From: Alphaproteobacteria bacterium
Lineage (GTDB): Bacteria > Pseudomonadota > Alphaproteobacteria > Rhizobiales > Xanthobacteraceae
Length of the DNA stretch: 64,000 bases
NCBI GenBank assembly: GCA_037200445.1
Contig: JBBCGH010000001.1
Span: 4,957,162 to 5,021,161 of the forward strand
Direction of reading: 5' to 3'
This document shows positions 18,233 through 27,353 of the stretch, piece after piece (the first letter of the stretch is position 1; each line of letters starts with the position of its first letter). The notes under the pieces are model-generated. The model saw only the letters and a program-made list of their open reading frames with translations. It was not told the DNA's origin and ran no database searches. The position numbers and the translations under genes were made by a program.

Positions 18233-20848
18233 ATGAGCGATTTTCTGGTCAACACCACGACCGCCCACGAACAGGAACAGCCCAGCCTTGCGGCGTTGCC
18301 TGACGGGCGCTACGTGGTGACTTGGCAATCCGAAGAGAGCGGCGGCGCCGACATCCGTGGACGGATGTACAACGCGGACGGCACCGCAGCGGGCGACGAC
18401 TTCGTCATCAATACCACGGCGATGGTGCGCCTTATAGGCGACAAACCGACTGTCGCAGGGTTGTCCGACGGCCGCTTCGTCGTGACTTGGTCGTCCGATG
18501 ATCATACCACGCACGACATTGATATCCGCGCCCGGGTATACGACGCCAACGGGACCGCGGCAGGCAACGACTTCATCGTCAACACCACAGGGAACTCGGA
18601 CTCGGTTTTTCCCGGTATCGCTCCGCTTCCCAACGGGCGTTTCGTGGTGACCTGGCAGTACGGCGTCGACGAAATCCGTGCCCGCCTCTACAACGCAGAC
18701 GGCTCAGCGGCGGGCAACGACTTCGTCATCAATATTCCGAACGGGGACTTTCAAGACAATCCCACTATCGCTGGTCTGCCCGACGGACGCTTTGTCGTTA
18801 CGTGGGGTTACACCGAGGGAGCGTTTGAGTCCGAGGTTTTCTTCATCCACGGCCGCATGTTCAACGCGGACGGCACGCCCGCGACCGCGGAGTTCGCTGT
18901 CAATACCACCGGAAACCGTGAGTTCCTGCCCAACGTTGCGGTGCTGCCTGACGGACGCTTCATGGTGGCGTGGGCGTCCGGCGTGAACGAAAGCACCAAC
19001 GACCTCCGCGCTCGCATATTCCATGCGGACGGCGCGCCCGCCGGCAACGACTTCATCATCACCACCCAGACCATTCAGAACCGGCCCGCCATTACGGCGC
19101 GCCCCGACGGACATTTCGTGGTGACGTGGTCGTCCAGCGACGGTGCGGCCGACGCCTCGCCCGACATCCACGTCCGGGTCTACAACGGCGACGGCACGGC
19201 GGCGGGTAATGACTTCATCGTCAATACCACGACCCTGCGCAGTCAGGATGAATCGGACATCGCGACGCTGCCCGACGGTCATCACTACGTGGTGACATGG
19301 CGGTCCGACGAAGGCCCAAGCACCGCCCACGACGTCCGCGCGATCGTGCTCAGTTTAAATGCGCCAGTCGCGCCGGCCACCAACAGCGTCACAACGGCGG
19401 AGGACACAGCCTCCGCGCGGGTCCCGATCGGAGCAAGCGATCTCGATGGCGACACGCTGTCGTATGCGGTGAAAGCCGGCTTCGCAGCCGCCAAGGGCGC
19501 GGTGTCTTTCAGCAATGGCGGCTTTGTCTATGCGCCGGCTGCGAACGAAAACGGCTCCGACGGCTTCACCATCGTGGTGTCTGACGGATATGGCGGCGCG
19601 ACCGAGCAGGCGGTGTCGGTGACGATCATGCCGGTCAACCATGCGCCAGTGATCGCCTCCAATGGCGGCGGCGACAGCGCGACCCTCTCGATCCTCGAGA
19701 ATACGACCGCAGTGACCACGGTCGCCGCGACCGATGTCGATTCGCCATTGCTGACATATTCCATCGTCGGTGGCAGCGATGCGGGCAAATTCCAGATCAA
19801 CGCGTCGAACGGAGTCCTGTCGTTCATCACTGCGCCGGATTTTCAGGCACCGACCGACGCGGATCACAACAACAGTTATCTCGTGCAGGTCCGCGCGTCA
19901 GACGGCAGCCTGTCTGACGATCAGCTAATCACCGTCTCGGTGACGGATGCGCTTCCCAAGGCTCATTGGGCCGCCAGCGTCGATGTGAGCCCGCACCCGG
20001 CCGGTTGGCTGCCCGCCGGGATCGGTGACTTCAACGCGGACGGGACCAGCGATCTTGCCTGGTACAATTCGAGCACCAACGGCATCGATATCTGGAAGCT
20101 CTCTAACGGCCAGTGGGCAGGCAGCGCCGACACCGGGCTGCATCCTGCGGGTTATCAGCCGGTCGGCTTCGGCGATTACAATCATGACGGCACCAGTGAT
20201 GTGCTCTGGTTCAATTCGACCACCCTGCATGTCGACCTGTGGACGATCGCGAACGGCCAATGGGCCGGCAGCCCCGGCATCGGCCCGCATCCCGCGGGCT
20301 GGACACCGCTCGGCGCGGGCGACTTCAATGGCGACGGCACCAGCGATGTCGCATGGTTTAATCCGACGACGCACGCGGTCGACATCTGGAAAATCGCGAA
20401 CGGCCAGTGGACCGAGAGCGTCGATGCCGGCACCCATCCGGCGGGCTACCAGCCCGCCCTCACCGGGGACTTCAACGGCGACGGCACCACCGACATCGCC
20501 TGGTACAAGGCCTCGACCGGCGACGTCGATATCTGGAAGATGCAGAACGGCCAGTGGGCCGGCAGCGTGGATGTCGGCCCGCACTCGGCCGGCTGGCAGC
20601 CGCTCGGCGCTGGCGACTTCAACGGCGACGGCACCAGCGACATTGCCTGGTACAATCCGGCGAGCAACGCGATCGACATCTGGCTGATCAACAACGGCCA
20701 GTGGGCCGCCAGCGTCGATGTCGGAACGCATCCAGCGGGAGCCGTTGCAATCGGCATCGGCGACTTCGACCACAACGGTGTCAGCGACATCATGTGGCGC
20801 GACACGGCGACCGGCCATATCGACAACTGGATGCTGGCGTTCAGCTAG
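18233..20848 (+). CDS. Large extracellular-type repeat protein (beta-propeller-like, cadherin-like and FG-GAP/VCBS-like repeats)
   Basis: 871 aa in three blocks. Residues 1-380 hold seven repeats of about 50-58 residues built on DF-x-VNTT...LPDGRFVVTW...YNADGTAAGN. Residues 380-575 hold two cadherin/VCBS-like domains (TTAEDTASARVPIGASDLDG; ENTTAVTTVAATDVDSPLLT). Residues 580-871 hold six repeats of about 49 residues with calcium-loop motifs such as GDFNGDGTSDIAWYN, each closing with WxxxNGQW. Such proteins are usually secreted and adhesive or sugar-binding. There is no N-terminal signal peptide and no obvious type I C-terminal signal, and no exporter is nearby. The divergent LuxR-type gene is its likely regulator. 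Confidence 0.85.
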   Translation: MSDFLVNTTTAHEQEQPSLAALPDGRYVVTWQSEESGGADIRGRMYNADGTAAGDDFVINTTAMVRLIGDKPTVAGLSDGRFVVTWSSDDHTTHDIDIRARVYDANGTAAGNDFIVNTTGNSDSVFPGIAPLPNGRFVVTWQYGVDEIRARLYNADGSAAGNDFVINIPNGDFQDNPTIAGLPDGRFVVTWGYTEGAFESEVFFIHGRMFNADGTPATAEFAVNTTGNREFLPNVAVLPDGRFMVAWASGVNESTNDLRARIFHADGAPAGNDFIITTQTIQNRPAITARPDGHFVVTWSSSDGAADASPDIHVRVYNGDGTAAGNDFIVNTTTLRSQDESDIATLPDGHHYVVTWRSDEGPSTAHDVRAIVLSLNAPVAPATNSVTTAEDTASARVPIGASDLDGDTLSYAVKAGFAAAKGAVSFSNGGFVYAPAANENGSDGFTIVVSDGYGGATEQAVSVTIMPVNHAPVIASNGGGDSATLSILENTTAVTTVAATDVDSPLLTYSIVGGSDAGKFQINASNGVLSFITAPDFQAPTDADHNNSYLVQVRASDGSLSDDQLITVSVTDALPKAHWAASVDVSPHPAGWLPAGIGDFNADGTSDLAWYNSSTNGIDIWKLSNGQWAGSADTGLHPAGYQPVGFGDYNHDGTSDVLWFNSTTLHVDLWTIANGQWAGSPGIGPHPAGWTPLGAGDFNGDGTSDVAWFNPTTHAVDIWKIANGQWTESVDAGTHPAGYQPALTGDFNGDGTTDIAWYKASTGDVDIWKMQNGQWAGSVDVGPHSAGWQPLGAGDFNGDGTSDIAWYNPASNAIDIWLINNGQWAASVDVGTHPAGAVAIGIGDFDHNGVSDIMWRDTATGHIDNWMLAFS

Positions 20849-20903
20849 GCCAAGGCTGTTGCGAAGCCATTCACCGTTCACCACAGAGGAGACTAGTCTA
20901 GAA

Positions 20904-21104
20904 ATGCGCACGTATGCTCTCGCGATCGCGCTTGCGATTTTATCCATTCTTTCGATCAGTTTGGCACCCGCGACGGCCTACGCGCAGAAGGGGACCAAGA
21001 ACAGATGCCCGGTCGGCATGTCGACCTGCGTTCAACGCTGCATTCAGAAGGGCGGTCAGCCAAGGGGATGCCCGAGGTACTGCCAGACCACGTATGGCTG
21101 CTGA
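20904..21104 (+). CDS. 66-aa exported peptide with six cysteines
   Basis: An N-terminal signal peptide (ALAIALAILSILSISLAPAT, ending near AYAQ) is followed by a mature part of about 35 residues. Its cysteines are arranged C-x6-C-x3-C-x9-C-x3-C-x5-C (RCPVGMSTCVQRC, then GCPRYCQTTYGC) and could form three disulfides. GAGGAG lies 12 bases before the ATG. It follows the large repeat-protein gene by 55 bp on the same strand and may be cotranscribed. Short proteins of this look occur in rhizobia without known function; a signalling or antimicrobial role is only a guess. Confidence 0.65.
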   Translation: MRTYALAIALAILSILSISLAPATAYAQKGTKNRCPVGMSTCVQRCIQKGGQPRGCPRYCQTTYGC

Positions 21105-21501
21105 CGCGCGTGACGCGCTGAGCCCGACCTTATCGCCAGACAGGAAGGGGCTGTTAGCGCCGGCTGCATGCCATCGCGGGCCGTATCCACTTGGAGCGGC
21201 CACATGGCGAACCTGGCCGCGGAAGGGTCGTGCTCAGGTCGGCCAATGGCCCATCTCTGCATTTCGCGACGACGCAGCAGATCGGTCGCTTTCGGAGCAA
21301 AGCCGACATTCAGCGAGGCGCAATCACAGAACCGGATTTGTGAGTTCGCACGCTGGTTTGAGGCGGCCCGTTCCCGCCCGCCCGGCTCCGGACGCGCAGC
21401 GGGCCTTGTCATGCCGGGCTTGACCCGGCGATCCACGGCTTAGTGCAGAAGCGAAGTAAAAACGTAGATGTCCGGCACAACGCCGCGCGTGACGCGACGC
21501 G
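21105..21501. other. Non-coding gap with repeat remnants
   Basis: No gene is supported in these 397 bases. Bases 21260-21320 translate on the minus strand to a NVGFAPKATDLLRRREM-like string familiar from interspersed repeats that are often mis-annotated as proteins in Bradyrhizobiaceae. Bases 21409-21441 contain TCATGCCGGGCTTGACCCGGC, the core of a common REP-type palindrome. Confidence 0.45.
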
Positions 21502-23199
21502 TCACCACCGTCCCCCGCCGAACCATCCGCCGAAGAAACCGCCGCCGCGCGGTTGCGGGCGCGACTCGTAAGGCTGCTGGCGCCCGAACCAGCCCCAGCC
21601 GTTGTTGGTCGCCTGCTGATGCTGCAGCTCGCGGCGCACCCGCGGCTGGCTCGGCTTCGGCGCCGCGGCGACAGCGGCCGGGTTGGACGCGCCGCCTCCA
21701 CTTCCCGCCACCGCAGGCTCCTCCGGCTCGACCGGATCGGGCGGCAGCACGCCGGTCGCGGTCACGATGTCGCGGCGCGGCCAGGTGAAATCGTCGGCAC
21801 GCCCTGCCGGCGCCTCCATCGCTTCGCCCTTCACCAGCACGCGCGCCGCAACCGAATCCGCGGGGGCGTTGCGCACGGGCGTTGCGCCAGCGAGCGTATC
21901 GCCTGTCCCCTTCGGCGCGGTCAGCGACATGACCGGGCTCGCGGCGGGACGCGGCGGAAGGCCGGGTGCCGCCGCTGTCGGCGGCGCCTTGGTGTCGGGC
22001 TCGGGCTCCTGGGGCAGCGGCGTCGCGACCGGAATATTCGCCATCATCACGCGGCGGATCTCACGCTCCACATAGTGCGCAAGCTTGCGCGCACCGGCGC
22101 GGGTGAAATGCGCGCCGTCGCCGGAACGCAGCCGGCGCGTCTGGCCTTCGACGTCGGGGCCGTAATTGTTGTAGTTGCCGGACTCGTCGACGAAGCCGTC
22201 CCACACGTCGACATAGGTGACACCGGCCTTCTCGGCACGGCCGCGATAGAGATCGTTGAGATAGACCATCTCGGAGGTCGCGCGCGATCCGCGCACCGCC
22301 GGCAATCCGACCCAGAACACCGGAATGTTCCTGGCTTTGAGCACGCCGATCATTTCGTCGACGCGGCGCGAATAGAGCTCGCCCCATTTCTCGGAGCGGA
22401 ACTCGTGCACCACCGTTCCGGCGATCGCCGTTTCGGGCGCGATGACGTTCGACTGATCGCTGTCCTGCGCGGCATCCGGCGCGGCGGCTTGCGGCGAGGC
22501 TTCGGCGTCCGCCGGTTTCGCCGGGGCGGTCGGCGCTGCCGGGGGCGCCGCCGCCTGCTGCTGGGCAGCGGCCGGTGCGGGCGGAGCGGGCTGCGCCGGC
22601 TGCGCTTGCTGGGCGGGTGCGGCCGGTTGTTTCTGGCCTGCGGGAGGCCGCTGGGGCTGCTGGCGGATCGCCTCGCGGATGCCGCGGCGATCGGAAAGTC
22701 CGATCATCATCACCACGTAGTCGGGCTTCTCGGCATTGATGAGGTCGCGCGCGGCGCTCGGCCAGTCATAGGACTCGCCGCGCACGTCGACGCGGATCAG
22801 GCCGGTGTTCGTCTTGTTCTTGCGCAGCACGCCGATCTCGGGCGTGTCGCCGAACGCCTCTTCAAGGCCGAAGGCCAGCCAGTCGGCCATCGAGTCGCCG
22901 AACACCATGATCCTGGTCGTGGGCGTGCCTTCGGCGCGGCGCGGCGCGGGCGCACGCGAGGAATCGACCGGCTGCTGGCGCGGCTGCTCGAAGCCGAACG
23001 GCGACCATTGCTGCTGCTGTTGTTGCTGCTGCGGCTGATACGGCTGCTGGTAGCGCCGCCGCCGGTCCTCCAGGAACGGAAACCGGTCATCGATCTGCGC
23101 GGTCGCGGGCGCCAGCAGGGTCAGCAGCGCGATCGCAGCAGCCGCCACCTCGGCCAAGCCGAGGAGCGCCAAGCCGGTACGTCGTGTGACGGGTCTCAT
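21502..23199 (-). CDS. SGNH/GDSL hydrolase family protein (DUF459)
   Basis: 565 aa with an N-terminal signal or anchor (LALLGLAEVAAAAIALLTLL). A Gln-rich stretch follows (nine consecutive Q, about residues 55-65), then the SGNH core: block I RIMVFGDSMADWLAFGLEE, block III VVMMIGLSDRRG, and a catalytic SGDGAHFTRAGARKLAHYVE Asp/His block. A Pro/Ala/Gln linker of about 80 residues interrupts the core. The C-terminus is Pro-rich and ends GGGFFGGWFGGGRW. Such periplasmic proteins are thought to modify cell-wall or exopolysaccharide acyl groups; the substrate here is unknown. A truncated copy of the 3' end lies at 16964-17160. The start at 23199 avoids extra non-conserved residues. Confidence 0.85.
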   Translation of the reverse strand: MRPVTRRTGLALLGLAEVAAAAIALLTLLAPATAQIDDRFPFLEDRRRRYQQPYQPQQQQQQQQWSPFGFEQPRQQPVDSSRAPAPRRAEGTPTTRIMVFGDSMADWLAFGLEEAFGDTPEIGVLRKNKTNTGLIRVDVRGESYDWPSAARDLINAEKPDYVVMMIGLSDRRGIREAIRQQPQRPPAGQKQPAAPAQQAQPAQPAPPAPAAAQQQAAAPPAAPTAPAKPADAEASPQAAAPDAAQDSDQSNVIAPETAIAGTVVHEFRSEKWGELYSRRVDEMIGVLKARNIPVFWVGLPAVRGSRATSEMVYLNDLYRGRAEKAGVTYVDVWDGFVDESGNYNNYGPDVEGQTRRLRSGDGAHFTRAGARKLAHYVEREIRRVMMANIPVATPLPQEPEPDTKAPPTAAAPGLPPRPAASPVMSLTAPKGTGDTLAGATPVRNAPADSVAARVLVKGEAMEAPAGRADDFTWPRRDIVTATGVLPPDPVEPEEPAVAGSGGGASNPAAVAAAPKPSQPRVRRELQHQQATNNGWGWFGRQQPYESRPQPRGGGFFGGWFGGGRW

Positions 23200-23262
23200 G
23201 GCCGGTCCATAGCACAAGCCCCACCCGCCATCAGCCCCGTGAAAATGTCCAAAAGATGGGGA

Positions 23263-24603
23263 TTAACGGGCCCGCAAACGCTCCAGAATCGCGACGGTTG
23301 CAAAGCCGTCCGGCACAAGCCCGCTGCGGGCCTGGAAATCCCGCACCGCGGTGCGGGTTTTCAAGCCCAGCCGCCCGCTCGGCTCCCCGACGTCAAAACC
23401 CTGGCGGGCGAGATGCTGCTGTAATTCCAAACGCTCCGCGCGGGTTAGTACCCGCTCCTCGCGCGGCCAGGTGCCGACGAGGGGGCCGCCGCCGCGCAGC
23501 CGGTCGGCCAGATGCCCGGCCGCGAGTGCATAGGCCTCGGCCGGATTATATTTCATCAGCGCGCGGAAGTTATCGAGCAGCAGGAAGCTCGGACCGCGCG
23601 CGCCTGCCGGAATGAACAACGTCGCGCGGTCGCCCCCTCGCGGGAACGGCGCACCGCCTGCGCGCATCACGCCTTGCCGTGCCCACTCGGCAAGCGTCAG
23701 CCGCTTCGCCGGATCGGCCAGCAGGTAATTGAAGTTCTGCGGCAGGGTGACCTCGTAGCCCCAGGCCTGGCCCGCCACCCAGCCGGCGACCTTGAGATGA
23801 TTCGCGGTCGATGCCGCGATGTCGGCGACACTGCCGACGATATCGCGCCGTCCGTCATGATCGAAGTCGACCGCGTAGCGCTTGAACGCCGTCGGCATGA
23901 ACTGCGTCGCGCCGAAGGCGCCGGCCCACGAGCCCTTGAGCTGCTCCGGCTTGATGTCGCCGCGCTGCAGGATGTCCAGCGTCGCGAGAAACTCGTCCTT
24001 GAAATAGGCCTGCCGCCGCCCGACGCAGGCAAGCGTCGCGGTCGAGCGGATCACCGGCCGTTCTCCCGCGACCGCGCCGTATTTCGTCTCCACGCCCCAG
24101 ATCGCCGCGATGATGGTGCGGTCGACCCCATAGGCTTTCTCGACCGCGTCGAAAGTCACGGCATTAGCGGCGAGCAGTTCGCGGCCCTTGGTGATGCGCT
24201 CGTCGGTCACCAGGAGGTCGAGATAGTCCCAGAACGCCTTGGTGAATTCCGGCTGCGCATCGACGTAGTCCATGATCTTGACGTCGGGCTCGAGGTCGCC
24301 GGTGAACTTGTCGTAGTTCGCGCGCGAAATGCCGCGCCGCGCCGCCTCGGGCCACAGGCGCTCAAGGCAATTCTTGAAGTCCGCGACCGCGGCCAGAATG
24401 GCGTCCGGCATCATCAGCGGGTGGCCCGAGGCGCCCGGCTCGCCGCTCCACTTGTCGGACTGGGGGGCAACCGATCCGGTGATGGCCGGAAGCGATTGCG
24501 GATAGCGGTCGTCCTGCGCAAGCGCCGCGGTCGAGACGAGCAGCGGCGCGAGCCACGCAAGGTGGCGGAGAAGCGGCATCGATTTGAAAACCCGGCTGAT
24601 CAT
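23263..24603 (-). CDS. MltB-type lytic murein transglycosylase with peptidoglycan-binding domain
   Basis: 446 aa, exported (LLRHLAWLAPLLVSTAALAQ). The SLT_2 domain (about residues 70-370) has the catalytic Glu in IWGVETKYG and the MltB landmarks GSWAGAFGATQFMPT, DFDHDGRRDI and YNPAEAYALAAGHL. A PG_binding_1 domain closes the protein (LQQHLARQGFDVGEPSGRLG, then TRTAVRDFQARSGL). The enzyme cleaves glycan strands to 1,6-anhydro-muropeptides in the periplasm. The start at 24603 gives MISRVFKSMP and the signal peptide; ATG codons at 24642 and 24579 are alternatives. It is divergent from galU. Confidence 0.92.
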   Translation of the reverse strand: MISRVFKSMPLLRHLAWLAPLLVSTAALAQDDRYPQSLPAITGSVAPQSDKWSGEPGASGHPLMMPDAILAAVADFKNCLERLWPEAARRGISRANYDKFTGDLEPDVKIMDYVDAQPEFTKAFWDYLDLLVTDERITKGRELLAANAVTFDAVEKAYGVDRTIIAAIWGVETKYGAVAGERPVIRSTATLACVGRRQAYFKDEFLATLDILQRGDIKPEQLKGSWAGAFGATQFMPTAFKRYAVDFDHDGRRDIVGSVADIAASTANHLKVAGWVAGQAWGYEVTLPQNFNYLLADPAKRLTLAEWARQGVMRAGGAPFPRGGDRATLFIPAGARGPSFLLLDNFRALMKYNPAEAYALAAGHLADRLRGGGPLVGTWPREERVLTRAERLELQQHLARQGFDVGEPSGRLGLKTRTAVRDFQARSGLVPDGFATVAILERLRAR

Positions 24604-24690
24604 TGCTGCGTGATAGGGCACCAGATAGGGTTTCCCGGTCATTAACGCACCTTGTATAGAGCCGCCACGGCTCCATTCCGAACAGGTTCC

Positions 24691-25566
24691 ATGAAAGCAA
24701 TCCGCAAGGCTGTCTTTCCCGTCGCCGGTCTCGGTACCCGCTTCCTCCCCGCCACCAAGGCGATCCCGAAGGAGATGCTGACCATCGTCGACCGGCCGGC
24801 CATTCAACTGGTCGTCGACGAGGCGCGCGAAGCCGGCATCGAGCATTTCATTTTCGTCACCGGCCGCAACAAGGATGCGATCGAGGACTATTTCGATTTG
24901 CAGTACGAGCTGGAGCAGACGCTGCGCGCGCGCAACAAGACCGCCGAGCTTGCAGCCCTCGCCGAGGTGCTGCCGGCGGCCGGCGCGACGTCGTTCACGC
25001 GCCAGCAGTCGCCGCTTGGATTGGGTCACGCGGTGTGGTGCGCGCGCGAACTGGTCGGCGACGAGCCGTTCGCGGTCGTCCTTCCCGACATGCTGATGAT
25101 GGCGAAGCCCGGCTGCCTCAAACAGATGATCGACGCCCATCGGGACCTCGGCGAAGGCGCGAGCGTGATCGCGGTCGAGGAAGTGCCGCACAACCAGACG
25201 CACATGTATGGCGTCGTGGGCAGAGGCAACTCGAAGGGCAAGGCGTTCGAGATCACCGGCATGGTGGAGAAGCCTCCGCAGGGCAAGGCGCCGTCGAATC
25301 TCATCATCTCGGGCCGCTACATCCTGCAACCGGACATCTTCACGATTCTGGAAAAGCAGGGGCGCGGCGCGGGCGGCGAGATCCAGCTCACGGACGCGAT
25401 GATCGCGCATTCCAAACGCGCGCCGTTCTTCGGTTACAAGTTCGACGGACGCACCTACGACTCAGGCTCGAAGCTCGGCTTCCTGATCGCGAACGTCGCC
25501 TACGCGCTCGAGCGCAAGGACATCGCGCCCGTCTTCCGCGAGGAGCTGAAGCGGCTGCTGGGTTAA
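24691..25566 (+). CDS. galU: UTP--glucose-1-phosphate uridylyltransferase
   Basis: 291-aa nucleotidyltransferase that makes UDP-glucose for exopolysaccharide, lipopolysaccharide and osmoprotectant glucans. The signature FPVAGLGTRFLPATKAIPKE is at the N-terminus, followed by VDRPAIQLVVDEAREAGI, PLGLGHAVWCAR, the metal-binding VLPDMLMM, MVEKPP, and GGEIQLTDAM near the end. The start at 24691 (MKAIRKAVFP) matches the family; an upstream ATG at 24652 is not supported. Confidence 0.96.
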   Translation: MKAIRKAVFPVAGLGTRFLPATKAIPKEMLTIVDRPAIQLVVDEAREAGIEHFIFVTGRNKDAIEDYFDLQYELEQTLRARNKTAELAALAEVLPAAGATSFTRQQSPLGLGHAVWCARELVGDEPFAVVLPDMLMMAKPGCLKQMIDAHRDLGEGASVIAVEEVPHNQTHMYGVVGRGNSKGKAFEITGMVEKPPQGKAPSNLIISGRYILQPDIFTILEKQGRGAGGEIQLTDAMIAHSKRAPFFGYKFDGRTYDSGSKLGFLIANVAYALERKDIAPVFREELKRLLG

Positions 25567-25640
25567 CGCCCTCTCGTAGTGCTGGACCTCCGCGCCAATC
25601 AGACTAGATTGGTATCGGATTAAGGACTCACGAGTTCGAT

Positions 25641-27326
25641 ATGGGTACGATGGTTTTGCTCGATCTCATGGGGGGCGTCGCGCTGCTGCTCTGGGGCCTG
25701 CACATGGTCCAGAGCGGGTTCTTGCGCGCCTTCGGCGCGGACCTGCGGCGCTTCCTCGCCAAGGGACTGAACAACCGCTTCAGCGCTTTCGGCGCCGGTC
25801 TCGTACTGACCGCGCTCCTTCAAAGCAGCACGGCGACCGGGCTGATGACGGCCTCGTTCGCCGCCGAAGGCTCGCTTGCGCTCGTTCCCGCGCTCGCAAT
25901 CATGCTCGGCGCCAATGTCGGCACCACGCTGATCGTCCAGGTGCTGTCTTTCAACGTCGCGAAAATCGCGCCTCTGCTTTTCATACTCGGCCTTGTGAGC
26001 TTCCGCACCAGCACCGACAAGCGGCTGCGGGACCTGGGGCGGGTCGCGATCGGTCTCGGCCTGATGCTGCTCTCGCTGCACATCCTGATAGACACGCTGG
26101 CCCCGGCCGAGAACGCCCCGTCGGTCCGCGCGATGCTGGGCGCAATCACGTCCGATCCGGTCCTCTGCGTGCTGGTCGCAGCGGTTCTGACCTGGGCAGC
26201 GCATTCGAGCGTCGCGATCGTTCTCTTGATCATGTCGCTCGCATTCTCCCAGTTCATCACGGCGCCGGCCGCGCTGGCGCTCGTGCTCGGCGCCAATCTG
26301 GGCAGCGCGATCAATCCGGTCATGGAAGGCGGACGGCGCGAGGATCTCACCAGCTACCGGCTGCCCGTCGGCAACCTCGTCAATCGCGTCCTCGGCGTCG
26401 TCGTTGCGCTTCCGCTGCTGCCGTGGATCGCGAATGTCATGCAAGGCATCGAGCCGAACGCCTCGCGGATGACGGCCGAATTCCACATCGCGTTCAACGT
26501 CGTGCTCGCCGTCGCATTCATCGGATTGCTCGATCCGCTGGCGGCGGCGCTGCGCAAGGTGTTTCCGGCGCGGGTCGCCGCGAGTGACGCTTCCGCACCG
26601 CGCTATCTCGATGAGAGCGCGCTGCAGACGCCCTCGCTCGCGCTGGGCGACGCGGCGCGCGAGACGCTGCGCATGGGCGACCTCGTCGAGCAAATGCTGC
26701 GGCAGGTGATGACCGCGCTGATGACCAACGATCGTGCGCTCGTCGTGCAGGTATCCCGCACCGACAATGTCGTAGACCGGCTCGACGAGGCCATCAAGCT
26801 CTACGTGACGAAGCTGACGCGCGAGAGCCTGGACGACCGCGAGGGCGGGCGCGCCATGGAAATCATTTCGTTTGCGATCAACCTCGAGCACATCGGCGAC
26901 ATCATCGACAAAAATCTCAGCGAGCTTGCGGGGAAGAAGATCAAGAAGGGCCTGCAGTTCTCCGCGGAGGGCGAGGCTGAGATCGTGGCCTTCCACAAGC
27001 GCATCCTCGACAACCTAAAGCTCGCCTTCAACGTGTTCATGTCCGGCGATGTCAACGACGCCCGCAAGCTGATCGCCGAGAAGACGACGCTGCGCAACGC
27101 CGAGCTTGCGGCGGCCGAGGGGCATTTCGGGCGGTTGCGCGAGGGCCGACCCGAGACGCTCGAGACGACGTCGCTGCATCTTGACGTGCTGCGCGACCTC
27201 AAGCGCATCCATTCGCACATCTGTTCGGTCGCCTATCCGGTGCTCGACGGCGCGGGCCTGCTGGCAGACGAGGCCGCCGAGAGCGATCCGATCACATTGC
27301 GCGCGACGCGGCCCTCAACGCAGTAG
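25641..27326 (+). CDS. Na+/phosphate cotransporter family protein with PhoU-like domain
   Basis: 561 aa. The first 310 residues form two inverted membrane repeats, each with a QSS-type signature (LLQSSTATGLMTASF near residue 60 and WAAHSSVAIVLLIMS near residue 195) and glycine-rich re-entrant loops (MLGANVGTTLIVQ; VLGANLGSAINP). The C-terminal 220 residues are helical and PhoU-like (LVEQMLRQVMTALM, INLEHIGDIIDKNLSEL). NptA/YjbB-type proteins move phosphate with sodium. It follows galU by 75 bp. A palindromic repeat lies just after the stop. Confidence 0.9.
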   Translation: MGTMVLLDLMGGVALLLWGLHMVQSGFLRAFGADLRRFLAKGLNNRFSAFGAGLVLTALLQSSTATGLMTASFAAEGSLALVPALAIMLGANVGTTLIVQVLSFNVAKIAPLLFILGLVSFRTSTDKRLRDLGRVAIGLGLMLLSLHILIDTLAPAENAPSVRAMLGAITSDPVLCVLVAAVLTWAAHSSVAIVLLIMSLAFSQFITAPAALALVLGANLGSAINPVMEGGRREDLTSYRLPVGNLVNRVLGVVVALPLLPWIANVMQGIEPNASRMTAEFHIAFNVVLAVAFIGLLDPLAAALRKVFPARVAASDASAPRYLDESALQTPSLALGDAARETLRMGDLVEQMLRQVMTALMTNDRALVVQVSRTDNVVDRLDEAIKLYVTKLTRESLDDREGGRAMEIISFAINLEHIGDIIDKNLSELAGKKIKKGLQFSAEGEAEIVAFHKRILDNLKLAFNVFMSGDVNDARKLIAEKTTLRNAELAAAEGHFGRLREGRPETLETTSLHLDVLRDLKRIHSHICSVAYPVLDGAGLLADEAAESDPITLRATRPSTQ

Positions 27327-27353
27327 CCGGGACTGCGGGGGGCTGCGGTCTAA

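Noticed and set aside
18233-20848. Tandem repeats that might be read as a CRISPR array or minisatellite
   Set aside because: The period is about 150 bp, sequence varies between units, and the repeats are in frame within one long protein with beta-repeat motifs.
21553-23424. A 623-codon plus-strand open frame opposite the SGNH gene
   Set aside because: It reads Gly/Arg/His-rich low complexity produced by the Pro/Ala/Gln codons of the real gene. The SGNH motifs on the minus strand are decisive.
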